From Torreya grandis (lineage: Eukaryota; Streptophyta; Pinopsida; Cupressales; Taxaceae), in the NCBI GenBank assembly GCA_037957365.1, contig JARHVA010000006.1, positions 6,387,001 to 6,451,000 of the forward strand: a stretch of 64,000 nucleotides of DNA. The letters run 5' to 3'. The notes under the pieces were generated by a model that was given only the letters and a program-made list of their open reading frames with translations, had not been told where the DNA came from and ran no database searches. The position numbers and the translations under genes are program-made. This document shows, in pieces, positions 50,491 to 62,658 of the stretch (position 1 is the stretch's first letter; each line of letters starts with the position of its first letter).

Positions 50491-52110
50491 ATGCAACCTA
50501 GGCATAGTCCTAGATTGGGAGGTGTGCCTATTGAACATATTAAGCTTCCACATCCACCATCTAAGATGTCTCAAACCAATGAGGGATCTCATACTTTATA
50601 TCATGATGATACCCATGTTGACAATGAAAAACATACTGATAGGGTTATCATAGAAGAAGATTATAATAATGAAAACCATGAAACAAATGAAAATGAGGAA
50701 ATAGACCATGATCAAGTGCATGAAATTTCATTGTTTCATGAGCGTATTCGACAAAACCCTTATGATCTAGATGAAATTTTAAAAACTATACTTGAAATAA
50801 AAATTTCCAAAACTATAGTGAATACATCCCTCTACCTGAACACATTACAACCTAATACATATAGTGGGGTAGGTTATGTGTTTAAACCTCTATTCCCTAA
50901 AACTACCATTACTACATTTATCATAGAATTACCAATTGTTTTAACATGAAAACTAGTTTCAATACTTATTACTACTCAAAACATGTTTTTATCCCCTTCG
51001 ATGACTCCTCAAATTGCTAATCTAAATCCCATTGGGCCTACAGTTCAATCACTCCTTCAAGTTATAAATATCTTAGAGGACAAGGTTACAAAAATTGAAT
51101 AAAATGCTTTAAATCCCCTCATGCTCTAGATTTTCAAGATGTGTTACATAAACCTCTTGCACTTGAGATCTCTTTGCACCCTTTGCCAATTGGATTTGTT
51201 GCACCTAAGTTCACATTTTATGATGGTAAGGGTGATCCTAAATAGCATCTTTGAACCTTTTATGCTGCATGCCTTGACTATGCCTCCAATGATAAAATTT
51301 TAAGCAAACTATTTCCAAGAAGCCTAAAAGACTATGCTTTGAGGTAGTTCTATGATTTACCTCTACAATCTGTAAAAGCATTCAAACCTCTTATAAACCA
51401 ATTTTATAATAATTTTTCATTGATATTTTTGAAAAGGTTTCATATGGTCAAATTTCTGAAATCAAACAAGGAACCAATGAACCTATTAATGAATGTCTTG
51501 AGATATAAGAAAATGCTAGCCAAAATGACCAATCTTATGGCAGACAAAGAGTTGATATATATATTCAAGCAAAGTTTGCTTGCTCCTTTACATGAGTCCA
51601 CTATTTTTAAGAAGTTCAAATCTTTTGATGATTTATATCATGTTGTATGAAACCATGAAATGAAGATTATGCCATTGAATAAGTTTAAGTATGCAGAAAA
51701 CACCACAGTTTCATCTACATCTAGTACCAAATTTACAATCAAACCAAGTTATAAGGTAAAACCTCTTGTGCCTAAAAAGGAAACAAACACCATGGTTAAC
51801 ATAGTTTCACAACCTAATAAACTTGTCTTATCCAATACACCAAGGAGACAATTTACATGTTTACTTGAGTCCCTAGCTTCATTACTCCCATGATTAATAG
51901 AGTGTGAGCTTATATCTCCCCCTCATCCTATCGAGGTTGATATGAGCTGACCTCTATTCAAAGCATATGATGTGAATGTTTATTGTCACTATCATTAGGG
52001 ACCTAGGCATTATACAAACATTACTTTACCTTGAAGCATAAGATCTAAGATCTTATCGATAACCAAAAGATTACATTTGAGGATCATCTAAAGGAATTAG
52101 GTTCATAATA
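50491..52110 (+). pseudogene. Gag of element H2
   Basis: An acidic N-terminal part is open for 152 codons (50491-50949, rich in Glu, Asp, Asn and His). Then, with stops and frame changes, come APKFTFYDGKGDP, TFYAACLDYASNDKIL, a W-to-stop change in the R-W-FYDLPLQSVKAF block, and MADKELIYIFKQSLLAPLHES. A knuckle lies at about 51975-52075 (CHYH, stop, GPRHYTN). This is the same family as gag C and a plant gypsy gag by its blocks. It lacks any following protease or RT; instead a short open frame (52406-52588) of unknown kind follows. Confidence 0.85.
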
Positions 52111-52405
52111 ACCCAAAAAACATCCACACCAATAATATTTAAAAACTATATTATACATGGGTGGTGCTTATTTTTGGCATAACCATATTTATCTTACACA
52201 AATAAAAAAACCTTGTCATATAAAGCATTTTCAATAGCTTGGTTTTGGTCTACAAGACTTGAAAAAAAAGGTCAGTTAGAAAGACTTCTTGGGCAACATA
52301 CTAATATCAATTGCTTACAGTCCTAAAGTAATTCAAACATGGGTTTAGGTTATGCCTATCATATCTCCATATGTTATTAAACTAGGAACTCTTTGGCTAT
52401 AACAA

Positions 52406-52588
52406 ATGGAAGTAAAAATTTATCTAAATCAGCAAGGAATTTTCTTTTCCCATAAAGGCAAATTAATACATATTCCAAATGATAGCATTACTTCTTCTAC
52501 AACACATGTAAAATGTGAGGTGGAACATGTTATGTATGATTTCAACCTATCTAATCATGATGCAAATAATTTAAAATATCCAACTTAA
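52406..52588 (+). pseudogene. Short open frame after gag H2
   Basis: Sixty codons with reasonable protein-like content (HKGKLIHIPNDS) but no recognised domain. By position it could be a remnant of the region after gag, perhaps protease-side sequence. Confidence 0.3.
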
Positions 52589-52659
52589 GGTTGTAAGGCT
52601 CACAATGGGGAGATACCTATGACCATCCATTTGAAGGCATCATAGGATGATCTTTCCTC

Positions 52660-53605
52660 TTCAAAAAATCCAAAAATACCAAAAAAATAAAAAACATTCA
52701 AAAATACAAAAATATTTGTGGCACCTACATGTTCTAATGTCTCCTTGACACCTATGTGTTAGTTCCATGTTGATGGATGACATATTTAGTTACTCCTAAA
52801 TATGTGTCACACTTATTCTTGAGTGTGATACAGGCATACACATATACATGATCTACTCTTATTTTTGGATGTTGGGATTTCTCTCTAGTCATGTCACATG
52901 GACACTGGGGACATAGACCCTCTTTGATATTGATAAACATAGGTCATATGGTTTGATGATCACATTTCATTATCATGTTTGAGCTTACATATGTACTTAC
53001 ACATGCCTTTATCCATGATTATATCTTACACAAGGTATTTGATATGGTATACACTTAATATTTTTTCCCAATACATTTAGTCCATGGGCTAATATGATAT
53101 GTTTATGTTGGTTGCTTATGCTTTCCTTTTTTTGCACTTCTTTGAGTGTCTTGCCATGCTATTGCATTCCTTCTTTGAGCATTTGAATATGTTCCTTTGG
53201 TTATGGCCCCTATACCTATGTATGTTGTCTTTAACATTTACATGTCATGGTTTGTTGTATGGACATTTGAATTTGTCATCCTTGCCTTTATGGACATTTA
53301 TATAAGTCATTTCCCTTCGATTATGTGGCATTTAAACATGCCCCTTATTTGTGGCATCCTTGGACCATTGCCTTTTGACTTGTTTTTTAGTGCTTTTTTG
53401 TGTGTGTTTGTTTGCTTGTTGAGATTATGCGGTTACTATATAGACATTATCATGATCTTTATCATGCATCTTAGACCTACATGTGATCAAATTGGTTCTG
53501 TGTGATTCAATGTTATACATACCTAGACATGTTTCTTCTATATATTACATGGTTACATTCATAGTTTATGTTGAGGATTTTTCCTTAACTTCACATAACT
53601 AAATA
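52660..53605 (+). other. Conserved 3' domain of element H2
   Basis: Begins with A-rich CCAAAAATACC-type repeats (about 52665-52720), like D at 58975-59085, then the conserved region shared with B and C (53250-53480). Overlapping open frames here (53099-53305, 53197-53505) are hydrophobic by composition and not supported as genes. Confidence 0.55.
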
Positions 53606-53609
53606 TTAG

Positions 53610-54817
53610 TGTAATCATATAAAATTCCCAAATTGGTAGTTTGAGTGTGGCTTGAGATACCCCATCCATAAGACCTTCTTACATGCTTTTGTGACCCTTC
53701 TAGACACCTTTTTGCTCATTACCAGTCATCTGGAACCTTCTGAACCTTGATTCCACCTCAGCCAAACACTATTCCCTATATCAATCCTATTCCCTAGGTC
53801 CTGAACTTATAGGATAGGAGCACCCCATTTGGACTATAGCTTCAGCCACAAAAGTGTCCCATTTTTGGCATTCCTATCCTTTTACACTTTGAGCCGTAAT
53901 GGTTATTTTCATCTATTCCTTATCCTTAATTAGGTTATCTTAGCATGAATACATCTGACCCTTGACCAATTGTTCCTTATAAAATCCCACTCAAATCTCA
54001 TTTATAGGGGAGGTGACTAAAATTATAAATCAAGCAAGAATACAAATAAAGCACTAAGGAAAACTTTCCTATTCTCTGCATACAGTCACCCAACATAGTT
54101 GCAAACATACTCAAACCCTCATACCAGTCCTTAGCCACCTCAAACACTATCAAAATGGCATTTTGAATCTGTATCACACTATTACACAAAGCACACTAAG
54201 TGGGAGAACTACATATAGCTTGATCCCTCTTCAGATTATTGGTATGTAGGTGGCGTACCCACACAAAGGGTGTGGATTGCATGTTCAGTGCATCTTACGC
54301 ACTAACCCCCCCTCTTTCTCAAGTGACTCAAATATCATTTTATCAAGCATGATGGAGGATTAGGGTTTGAAGATAAAATCATCTCTACAATGAGTTCTAT
54401 CAACAACCAGTACTCAATTTTTCACAAGTAGGCTCACACAGGCACAACATAACTACCCAAAAAGTTTAAGATCTTTGTGATCAATTTGGACAACAACAAG
54501 AACATACAACAACATTGGATACTAAAGCTTCCATTTTTTGGTGCTCCTATCCTTTTGTTGAATGAAAGCCAGATTCAGGTTTATGACACCTTCCAAGTCT
54601 TGCACAGCCAATTTAACCTCTTTATTATCCCTCTCAATCTATTTTCTATCTAAGTCATATTTCTTCCTATTTATTGCTATTTTTAGAAAGGTGAAAAAGA
54701 TAAACAATTACACAAATCAGAATTGTAATTATTGTTATATTCTACACTAATTTATTAATCTAGACCATTAACTAAAATAAGAATAAAAATTTATTATTCC
54801 TAAATAAAGTTAAATCA
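53610..54817 (+). repeat. 5' LTR of element D
   Basis: 1208 bases, TGTAATCATA to TTAAATCA. TATA box TATAAAA at 53978. It has the conserved core at about 54188-54345 (GTGGGAGAACTACAT, GCACTAACCCCCC). Confidence 0.9.
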
Positions 54818-54832
54818 TTTGATGAACCTGAC
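54818..54832 (+). promoter_or_regulatory. Candidate primer-binding site of D
   Basis: TTTGATGAACCTGAC right after the LTR; compare H2 at 50384. Its weak match to a TGG start suggests decay. Confidence 0.45.
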
Positions 54833-54849
54833 TTACTTCAAACAAATCT

Positions 54850-54875
54850 AAAACCCTAGGTACCCCTAGGGTTTT
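54850..54875 (+). other. Perfect leader hairpin of element D
   Basis: Arms AAAACCCTAGG and CCTAGGGTTTT, 11 perfect pairs, loop TACC. It lies 33 bases after the LTR. B has a similar hairpin in the same place. Confidence 0.85.
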
Positions 54876-55200
54876 TCCTTCACATTTTTATGCAAAAATT
54901 CAATTTAAAAATTCTAATTTTTGTATAATTTTTTGTACATTTGTTTTATTCAAATTTATTTTAGAATTTAAATTATTTTAATAAATTTCAAAATTCTAAA
55001 ACTCCAACCCAAAACCCTAGATTTCCAAATCAGGTCCTAAAACCCCAAGCCTTCCTCACATTTTTTAGATAAAAATTTTGGATTTTTTGTAAATTATTTG
55101 GAGTGTCAAAAATATTTTCAAAATACCTATGTTAGTAGTTATTCTTGTATTTATTTGCTTAATAGTACTTTTATAGACTCTCTTTGGTGAAAGCAATAAA

Positions 55201-57580
55201 ATGGCCACTAAGGCACTTCTTCCCTCTCATCATATAGATAAATTTCTAAATTTTTCTCAGAATTATGGCAATGAATGGACAAATTTTCAAAATTACATAT
55301 TAGCCAAAAATGAGGAAAATGATTTCATTTACAATGAAGATAATTACTATTATTTTAATGAGGTATATGATGATGCATATGAAAGTGATAGTGAAGAAAA
55401 AGTAGATACATCTTCTTCTCTCAAACCTATCTCTTTTCTTTCCTCTTGCAAAGAAAATAATTTTGATAAGTGGGAAAGTTACTTTTCACCTCATTTTCCT
55501 ATGCAAAATACATCAACTATACAAATTAGTCATACAGCTCCAAGTAAACCTCTCATTGGTGATAATTTACTTGCATTTGAACCTAGTTTCTCCCTCTCTT
55601 TTGTTACTTTTTTGTTCAAATTACAATAATATAAACAAAATAGAATCAAATTTCCAATGCATAATTCAAATGATCAATCTCATGTTCTTAACTCTACTTT
55701 TTCATCTCAAATAATGACAAAATAATGTTTAAATGATAACTCTCTTACTCTTACTTCTCATATTGCAAATAAAAATAGTGCATGCACTACATTCAAGGAT
55801 AACATAGATGCACATAGTAGTCCAATTTCAAATGAAATTTTATTGCATATTAGAAAAGAATTAACATCTTCTCATACCCCTCTCCCAAGTGATAATGGAA
55901 GTGATAATGAGTATGATAGTTAACATGCAAATGAATATGATAATGAGAGTGAATATGAAAGTGATACTTCTACTTCTCCTCTTTCAAATGAACAAAATTC
56001 TGATTGTGATAATCCATGGAATAATGATGAATATTATCAATATAGTGAAGAAGAAAATGCATCTCATGTTTCTAACTCTTCTCTCGCTCCTTCTCTCAAA
56101 CATAATGTATTACAAAATGTTACTTCTACTTCTATGCATGATTTTATTTCAAATGATGCACATGTCAATGATAACATCACATCTTCTATTCAATTAGAAT
56201 GTGATTCACTAAATAATAAAGATACCAATGAATCTCCCAAGCCACCCCATACTATAGTAGCACATGTTTCTCACTCTCCACCCAAATAGAATGGTATCCC
56301 ACATCCCTCTACTAAGGTCCAAATTGCCATTCCTCCAAAGGTTCAAGTGAGCACACCCCCTCTCTATGATCCAATTGTTAAATGTAGCAATCACATGGCT
56401 AAAATAAATGATCAAATTCAACATTTAAATGAACCACTTCAAGATACTAATATACCATACCAAGAGATTATTTTTTTGATGCATGTAGTTGGTGAGTTAC
56501 AACACCAAGCACATCTCCTTACTTTGGAAAACAAGGCTTAGAAGTCTTGGATGGATGCCAATGGCTTTCTTGGTAACCCTCTTCTGAAGACATTTGTCAA
56601 AGCTTCATTGCCTAAGCATTTCCATATACCATCATTACCTCAATTTGATGGAACTAGAAATCCATTCATACACCTTAAATCCTTTCGAAAGGCTTTTCTA
56701 CCTCATGAGAGTTTTGATTCTACTTAGGTTGTTCCAGCAAACATTAGTGGGTAATGCACAAAATTGGTTCTTTCATCTACTACCTGTTGGTTCCTTGTAT
56801 ACATATTATGACTTAGAGGAGGCATTTATAAGATATTATATAGAAAACACATGCCCTCATGTTACATATGAGACACTTACCACATTGCATCAAAATAATT
56901 CAGATCTAATTAGCGCTTATATCTTACGATTTAAGACTTGCATGTTACGCTTGATCTATAAACCAATAGATTTATAGGTCTAGCATATCTTTATTAAGGG
57001 ACTTTTCCAACCCCTCCTAGAGCATATATTATACCAAATAGAGTCCTCTTTTAGGCACTTATGTTATATAATTTTAGCCTTGGAGAAGAAATTGGGATTG
57101 ATTGAGTCAGATTTAGTTGATTGGATTACTTTGGATTTCACAAAATTACCTCCATCTACATCTCCTAGCACACAACATCCACCATGTCCTAAAAAAGATA
57201 GGAAACCACAACCTAAAAAGTAACCAGTTAAAAATAGAGAGCTAGTTTTTAGAGCACCACCTACAATATACACTACAAAGAATAGCAGTAGTGTACCACT
57301 ATAGTTTGATTCAGAGCGAGATAGCCCATATATCATATTATCAACACTACCAGATAGGAGGTTAATCACATTCCTTCTACTCATCGTCGATATCCACATC
57401 TCTTAAACATACAGCCACATCACCCCTTTTGTAATTATCATCATATCCATGGACATAAAGACAATGATTATTATGTACTCAGGGACTGTATTAATAGATG
57501 TGTTGATAATGGCATCATGGCATTCACAATGATGGCACTGAGATATCTTCCATCATGGATACATAGACCTTATTCCTCCA
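55201..57580 (+). pseudogene. Gag of element D
   Basis: Starts at 55201 (MATKALLPSHH) with an Asp/Glu/Ser/Tyr-rich region of 142 codons, then more acidic and Ser-rich broken frames to about 56290. The gag core follows: PLYDPIVKCSNHMAKIN, SLPQFDGTRNPFIHLKSF, a frame change, then NAQNWFFHLLPVGSLYTYYD and AFIRYYI. The knuckle is at about 57430-57490 (CNYHHIHGHKDNDYYVLRDC). A Pro/Lys-rich hinge lies near 57170-57230. Several CAG-like Gln positions read TAG. Same knuckle style as F. Not functional as read. Confidence 0.8.
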
Positions 57581-57813
57581 TGACTGAGTCATCCTAGGAC
57601 ATTCCTTCACAAGAATCATTGGTTACTCATCATGAGAGTAATGTGGTTTCTAGGATAGAGCCTCATAGGAGATCTCTTATCCCACCTACTCAGAGGGTTT
57701 GGAGACTAGTATATCAAGATCAGCCTACATATAGCAGTGCAATCTATGGAGTACATAGTGTAGTTTCATATACATATCCAGCACAGTCACAACCATTGCA
57801 CCAGAGTTTTTAG

Positions 57814-58330
57814 GGTCCTATCTCATGTAGTAACCTACTATGGTTAAGATTGCATGAACCCATATCATAGAGTACTACTCCAAATAGATATTCATTACAG
57901 TCGAGTTTTCAAGGACCTATTTCATGTATCAACCCACTATGATTGAGATTAGATGAGACCCCATCATAGGTTATAATTCCATCTCAATCTATTGCTCAAT
58001 CATATGCATCATAGCAGATTTTTTAGGATCCTATCTCTTGTAGTAACCCACTACAGTTAAGAATAGATGAACCCACATCACAGAGTACTGCTCCAAATAG
58101 ATATTCACTACAATCAAGTTTTTAGGGACCTATTTAACATAGTAACCCACTATGATTGAGATTAGATGAGCCCCCATCATAGGTTACAATTCCATTTTGA
58201 TCTATTACTTATTCATATGCATCATAACATAGGCCATAGGGTGTTATTTCATGTAGCAATCCACTATGATTGTGGATATATGAGCCTCCTTCATAGCACA
58301 CATTTTTAGTTGCACATCTATTAAGGTTGC
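57814..58330 (+). repeat. 213-bp coding repeat (71 codons) after the D knuckle
   Basis: Blocks starting GGTCCTATCTC at 57814, 58026 and about 58239, alternating with blocks starting GGACCTATTT at 57913 and 58126. The long period is 212-213 bases, or 71 codons, made of two related halves of about 33 and 38 codons sharing ISCSNPL.LR.DEP. Most stops are TAG where a neighbouring copy has CAG. Confidence 0.85.
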
Positions 58331-61300
58331 ATCTTACAAATTCTCCATGTATAGCTATAATTAGTACACCATAAACAACATCAAATATAGGGCATGTTCC
58401 TATAAAGCATGAGCAATATGGCCACTTGTTCAGTTGGCCATCAAGGTTCAGATAGGTGATATAACATCCATGGGGATGATATGTGCAGAGTGATATCTTA
58501 CATCCCCTTCTACTAACAACTACATTAGTGATAGTTTTAGGACTCTAGATAGTTTATAGCTATAATATTCACACCCAGGGAAATATCATTGAGGTCTCAT
58601 GCATCTCCACATAGAGCACATTTTTAGAGAGCTTCTTCTACTACTAGATGGGTCCCTAAGAGCCCCACAGTTTCATCCACTTCTTAGAGTTAAAGGGGGA
58701 CCCCATAGTCAATTTCCACTAGAAATATTTAAGAGCACTTACAACATACACAAATTTTAGATTCATGGTCTTATCCCTTCCATCATGATTCAAAATCCTC
58801 CATAATCCATCTCCTTGATATAGGACACCATGATAAGGAGTCTCTTATGAGACTCATCGGTTAGTATCATTTCTTCTCAGTCTTACTTGTATATAATTTA
58901 TCAGCTTACTTGTACATAGTTCCTTTTCACTTTATTATACATAGTTTCCTTATGATTACTTGTACATATCTCATTTCAAAATACCAAAAACAATACAATA
59001 TTTCAAAATTCAAAAAACAATATAACATGTCAAAATTCAAAAACATTCAAATAACTCAAAACACCAAAAACACTTTTCAACTATATACATTATCCATGCT
59101 TTACATTTCTACTACCATGCTAGACTTACATTTTGATATTATATGTTATTGTTTGCTGATTTATCTACATTACCATGCTTCACTTGATCTTCTTTGAGTG
59201 TGTGTAGTGACACCCAAATCCTTGATTGCTTCACTCTACCTATTAAGGGGGCATCTTACTTTTACATTTAAGACATACATCGACATATCTACCCACCGGG
59301 GGCATCTTCTACATGACTAAAACATCTAGGTAATGTCATTCCTACACCACACACTCTATTTATCATGTTGATGTACATTACTTACTAGCTTACATAGATT
59401 ATTCCATTGACACTCACTAGTATATAGCACTTGTGTATTTCTTAGCATCTATCTAGTCTTGTACTACATGTTTTTCATACTTTCACTTCTTGATTTGATT
59501 AGTTATATGTGATAGTATTTCTAGCATTTACATGCCTTCCTTTCTTGCTTTGCATAGCTAGATGTGATTCCATTTCTCAATTCTTTTTTTGTTACTTGTG
59601 TGTGCCTTAGGACATTTGCCAATGTCCTTTGCTTGTATGCTTGTATGTGCTTACGGCCCTCGTGTCAATCTTGCTTGTTTGTAATTGTATGTGTATGTGG
59701 GCATTTGAACATGCCTTGTATGCTTGATTTCCCAATTTGAGTGACATGTGTCAATGTCCCTTGTTTGCTCAGCCCCTTGGCCTCTTTTATATGTTTCTTG
59801 CCTTGTGTGCTTATTTGCTTCTCAGTTGTTTACAATGCCATGATCCACATCATGCATTATCTTACCTTATTATATGTCATGATGGACATCATGCTCCATC
59901 CCTCCTTGAAAAATAACCAAATTTTCAATTTCAATTAGATATACTACACAGTTATTACATTGTTACATCTATCTAGGCATACCCCTATTGATCTAACAAT
60001 CTCCAATACAAACTATGCTATATCTTGAGACATCTTTTGGATCATCATTGTTATATCATGTATTTCATAGCATAACACACTTGTAGGGATTTTTATTTTG
60101 AGGGCAGTCATTACAGGGTCTTCATTACTACCCTTAGAAGAGGGGGCAACAAACAGGGGTTTTGTCATAGAGATCAAAGCCCTCTACTGGTCAAAAATCA
60201 ATTTTCAAAACACTAAAAACAACAATCAGAGTTTAAAACGTGTAGAATATACCAAAAAAATAGTGATGAATATAGGAATAGTCATCAAAATTAGTAAAGG
60301 ATAAGAGTGTAAAAATTGGACAACAGTGCCAGATGCCAAAGTGTCCACTTTTTGGTGCTCCTATCCAAATAGACAAAAACCTAGAATTTTTAGAAACAAA
60401 TAGAAAGGTGAAGTCAATTACAGTTTTATCAGTTATAATTTAGTTTAGATTGGGTATTTTTAGTATAGTTTTACTCAAATTATCCAGATATAGGGGGCAT
60501 CATGCAAGGCATGATGGCTCTCACTTCTAGTTTTAGATTGGGTAGTTGGTACAACTTCCAGATTAGAATCCATGTTATAGACACCAGTGATTGGGGGCAA
60601 TGTGTATGACATATTTTCCTTCTTTTCTTTCTAGTTCCTTGTATTACCTAGGTATTCTCAGTAGTTGTGTGCCTTATTTCAACTATAGGTGGTTGGCATC
60701 ATTTTGGAGTGGATTTCATATAAACCTAGTTATCAGTTTTAGAGTGGATTTCATACAAGCCTAATCTCCACCTTTCAAAGTGGCCAAGATTGGCCTAGTT
60801 CTCAGTACACATTCAACTATCCATGCCACATTGTCAGATTATAGAGCATTCATGGGCTTCATGAGCCATCTCATATGACACACATTCATACTGGTATCAA
60901 TTCATAGTTCACACTTAGTGGGAAATGATGGAGTCAAAGGACTAGTTAGCCTTTATATTCTTGAACCACCTACTTAGAAGGATTGGACACACAGTCCAAA
61001 CATTGATTAACACATGCATGATCACATAGCTTCACTTAGTGGGTGATGATATAACCAAAGGGTCAGGCTTTGTATTCTTAAGCTACCCTTGGGGAATTTA
61101 ACACTCGGCTCTGTTTGTGATATTAATTTTGGTACAACATATACCCAACATCACTCAACATCATAACAGGGTTTCTATTTGTTCATGTACCTAGTGAGGT
61201 GTATTCATTCCTTTCTCTTCCTCTCTCTTTTACCCAACCTTTGTACATTCTTATTTCAGACATAACATGTCTAGTAATAATTAATCTACTTTTTATTTTC

Positions 61301-61446
61301 TCTTGCAAATTTATGCTTCATGTTGTGCTCTCTCTATGCAAACTTAGCATCACACATGTTTATGGGCTTCACCCTTGCAGGTAAGTTTAGGTATGCTATT
61401 TATTTTTCCTATATCCTAGTATTTTGCTTTGTTGCATCACTAGAAT
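58331..61446 (+). other. Non-coding 3' domain of element D
   Basis: It holds A-rich CAAAAAC repeats (58975-59085), GGGGGCATC motifs at 59249, 59300 and 60494, CATGCC- and ATGTCC-rich sequence like the H2 and B 3' domains (59580-59900), a GGTGCTCCTATCC motif (60354), a 35-bp tandem duplication (about 60703-60775) and a diverged ~125-bp direct duplication (about 60908 and 61033: ACTTAGTGGG...TTGTATTCTTAAGCTACC). No pol motif found. Confidence 0.6.
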
Positions 61447-61459
61447 AAAGGGGGGGAAA
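61447..61459 (+). promoter_or_regulatory. Polypurine tract of element D
   Basis: AAAGGGGGGGAAA directly before the 3' LTR. Confidence 0.85.
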
Positions 61460-62653
61460 TATAGTCATATAAATTGTCTAAATTGGTAGTTTGAGTGTGG
61501 CTTGTGACACCCCATCCATAAGACCTCCTTGTATTCTCTTGCGACCCTTCTAGACACCTTTTTGCTCATTATTAGTCATCCAAAACCTTCTAAACCCTGA
61601 TTCTACCTCAGCTAGACAATATTCCCTATACTAATCATATTCCCCTAGGTCTTAAGCCTGTAGGATAGGAGCACCCCATTTGGACTATAGCACCATGGAC
61701 CAAAGTATCCCATTTTTGGTACTATTTTCCTTTTGTACTATGAACCCCAATGGTTATCTTCATCTGGTCCTTATCCTTAATTAAGTCATCTTAGCGTGAA
61801 TACATTTGACCCATGACCAATTTTTCCTTATAAAATCCCACTCAAAGCTCATTTGCAGGGGAGGTGACCACACTTACAAATCAAACAAGAATACAAACAA
61901 AGCACTAAGGCAAACTTCCCTATTCTCTATATACAATCACCTAACATAGCTGCAAACATACTCAAACCCTCATACCAGTCCCTAACCACCTCAACCCCTA
62001 TCAAATTAGCATTTTGCATCTGCATCACACTATTGCATAAAGCACACTAGGTGGGAGAAATACATATGGCTTGATCTCTCTTCAGATTATTAGTATGGAG
62101 GTGGCATGCCCACATAAGGGGTGAGGATTACATGTTTAATACATCTTACACACTGACCCCCCCCCCTCTTTTTCAAGTGATTCAAATATCATTTTATCAA
62201 GCATGATGGAGGATTATGGTTTCAAGACAAAATCAGATCTACAGTGAGTTCCATCGATAACTAGTAATTTATTTTACATAGGTATGCTCACACATGCACA
62301 ACACAACTACCCATAAAATTTTAGGTCTTTGTGATCAATTACAACAACACTAGACACCAAAGCATCCACTTTTTGGTGTTCATGTCCTTTCACTAAATGA
62401 AACCCATATTTAGGTTTATGACACCTTCCTAGTTCTGCATAGCCATTTTCAACCTCTGTAGTAGCCGTCTTAGTCTATTTTCTAGCTAAGTCATATTTCT
62501 TCCTATCTATTGCTAGTTTTAGAAACATGAAAAAGATAAATAATTACACAAATCAAGATGGTAATTATTACTATATTATGTACTAATTTATTAATTCAGG
62601 CCCTTAACTAAAATAAGAATAAAACTCCATTATTCCCAAATAAATTTAAATCA
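61460..62653 (+). repeat. 3' LTR of element D
   Basis: 1194 bases and the partner of 53610-54817. TATA box TATAAAA at 61829, conserved core at about 62045-62195, end TTAAATCA. The TG start has become TA. Confidence 0.9.
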
Positions 62654-62658
62654 ATTAC

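Larger units (their letters stand above)
53610..62653 (+). mobile_element. LTR retrotransposon D, complete but without pol
   Basis: LTRs at 53610-54817 and 61460-62653 flank 6.6 kb. Flanking 5-mers ATTAG (53605-53609) and ATTAC (62654-62658) match at 4 of 5. The order is LTR, PBS, leader hairpin, gag with a repeat domain, non-coding 3' domain, PPT, LTR. No protease, RT or integrase is recognisable. It is inserted in element H2. Confidence 0.88.

Noticed and set aside
53099..53505. Hydrophobic open frames suggesting a membrane protein
   Set aside because: They fall in the conserved 3' domain shared with B and C, where the frame is not kept.
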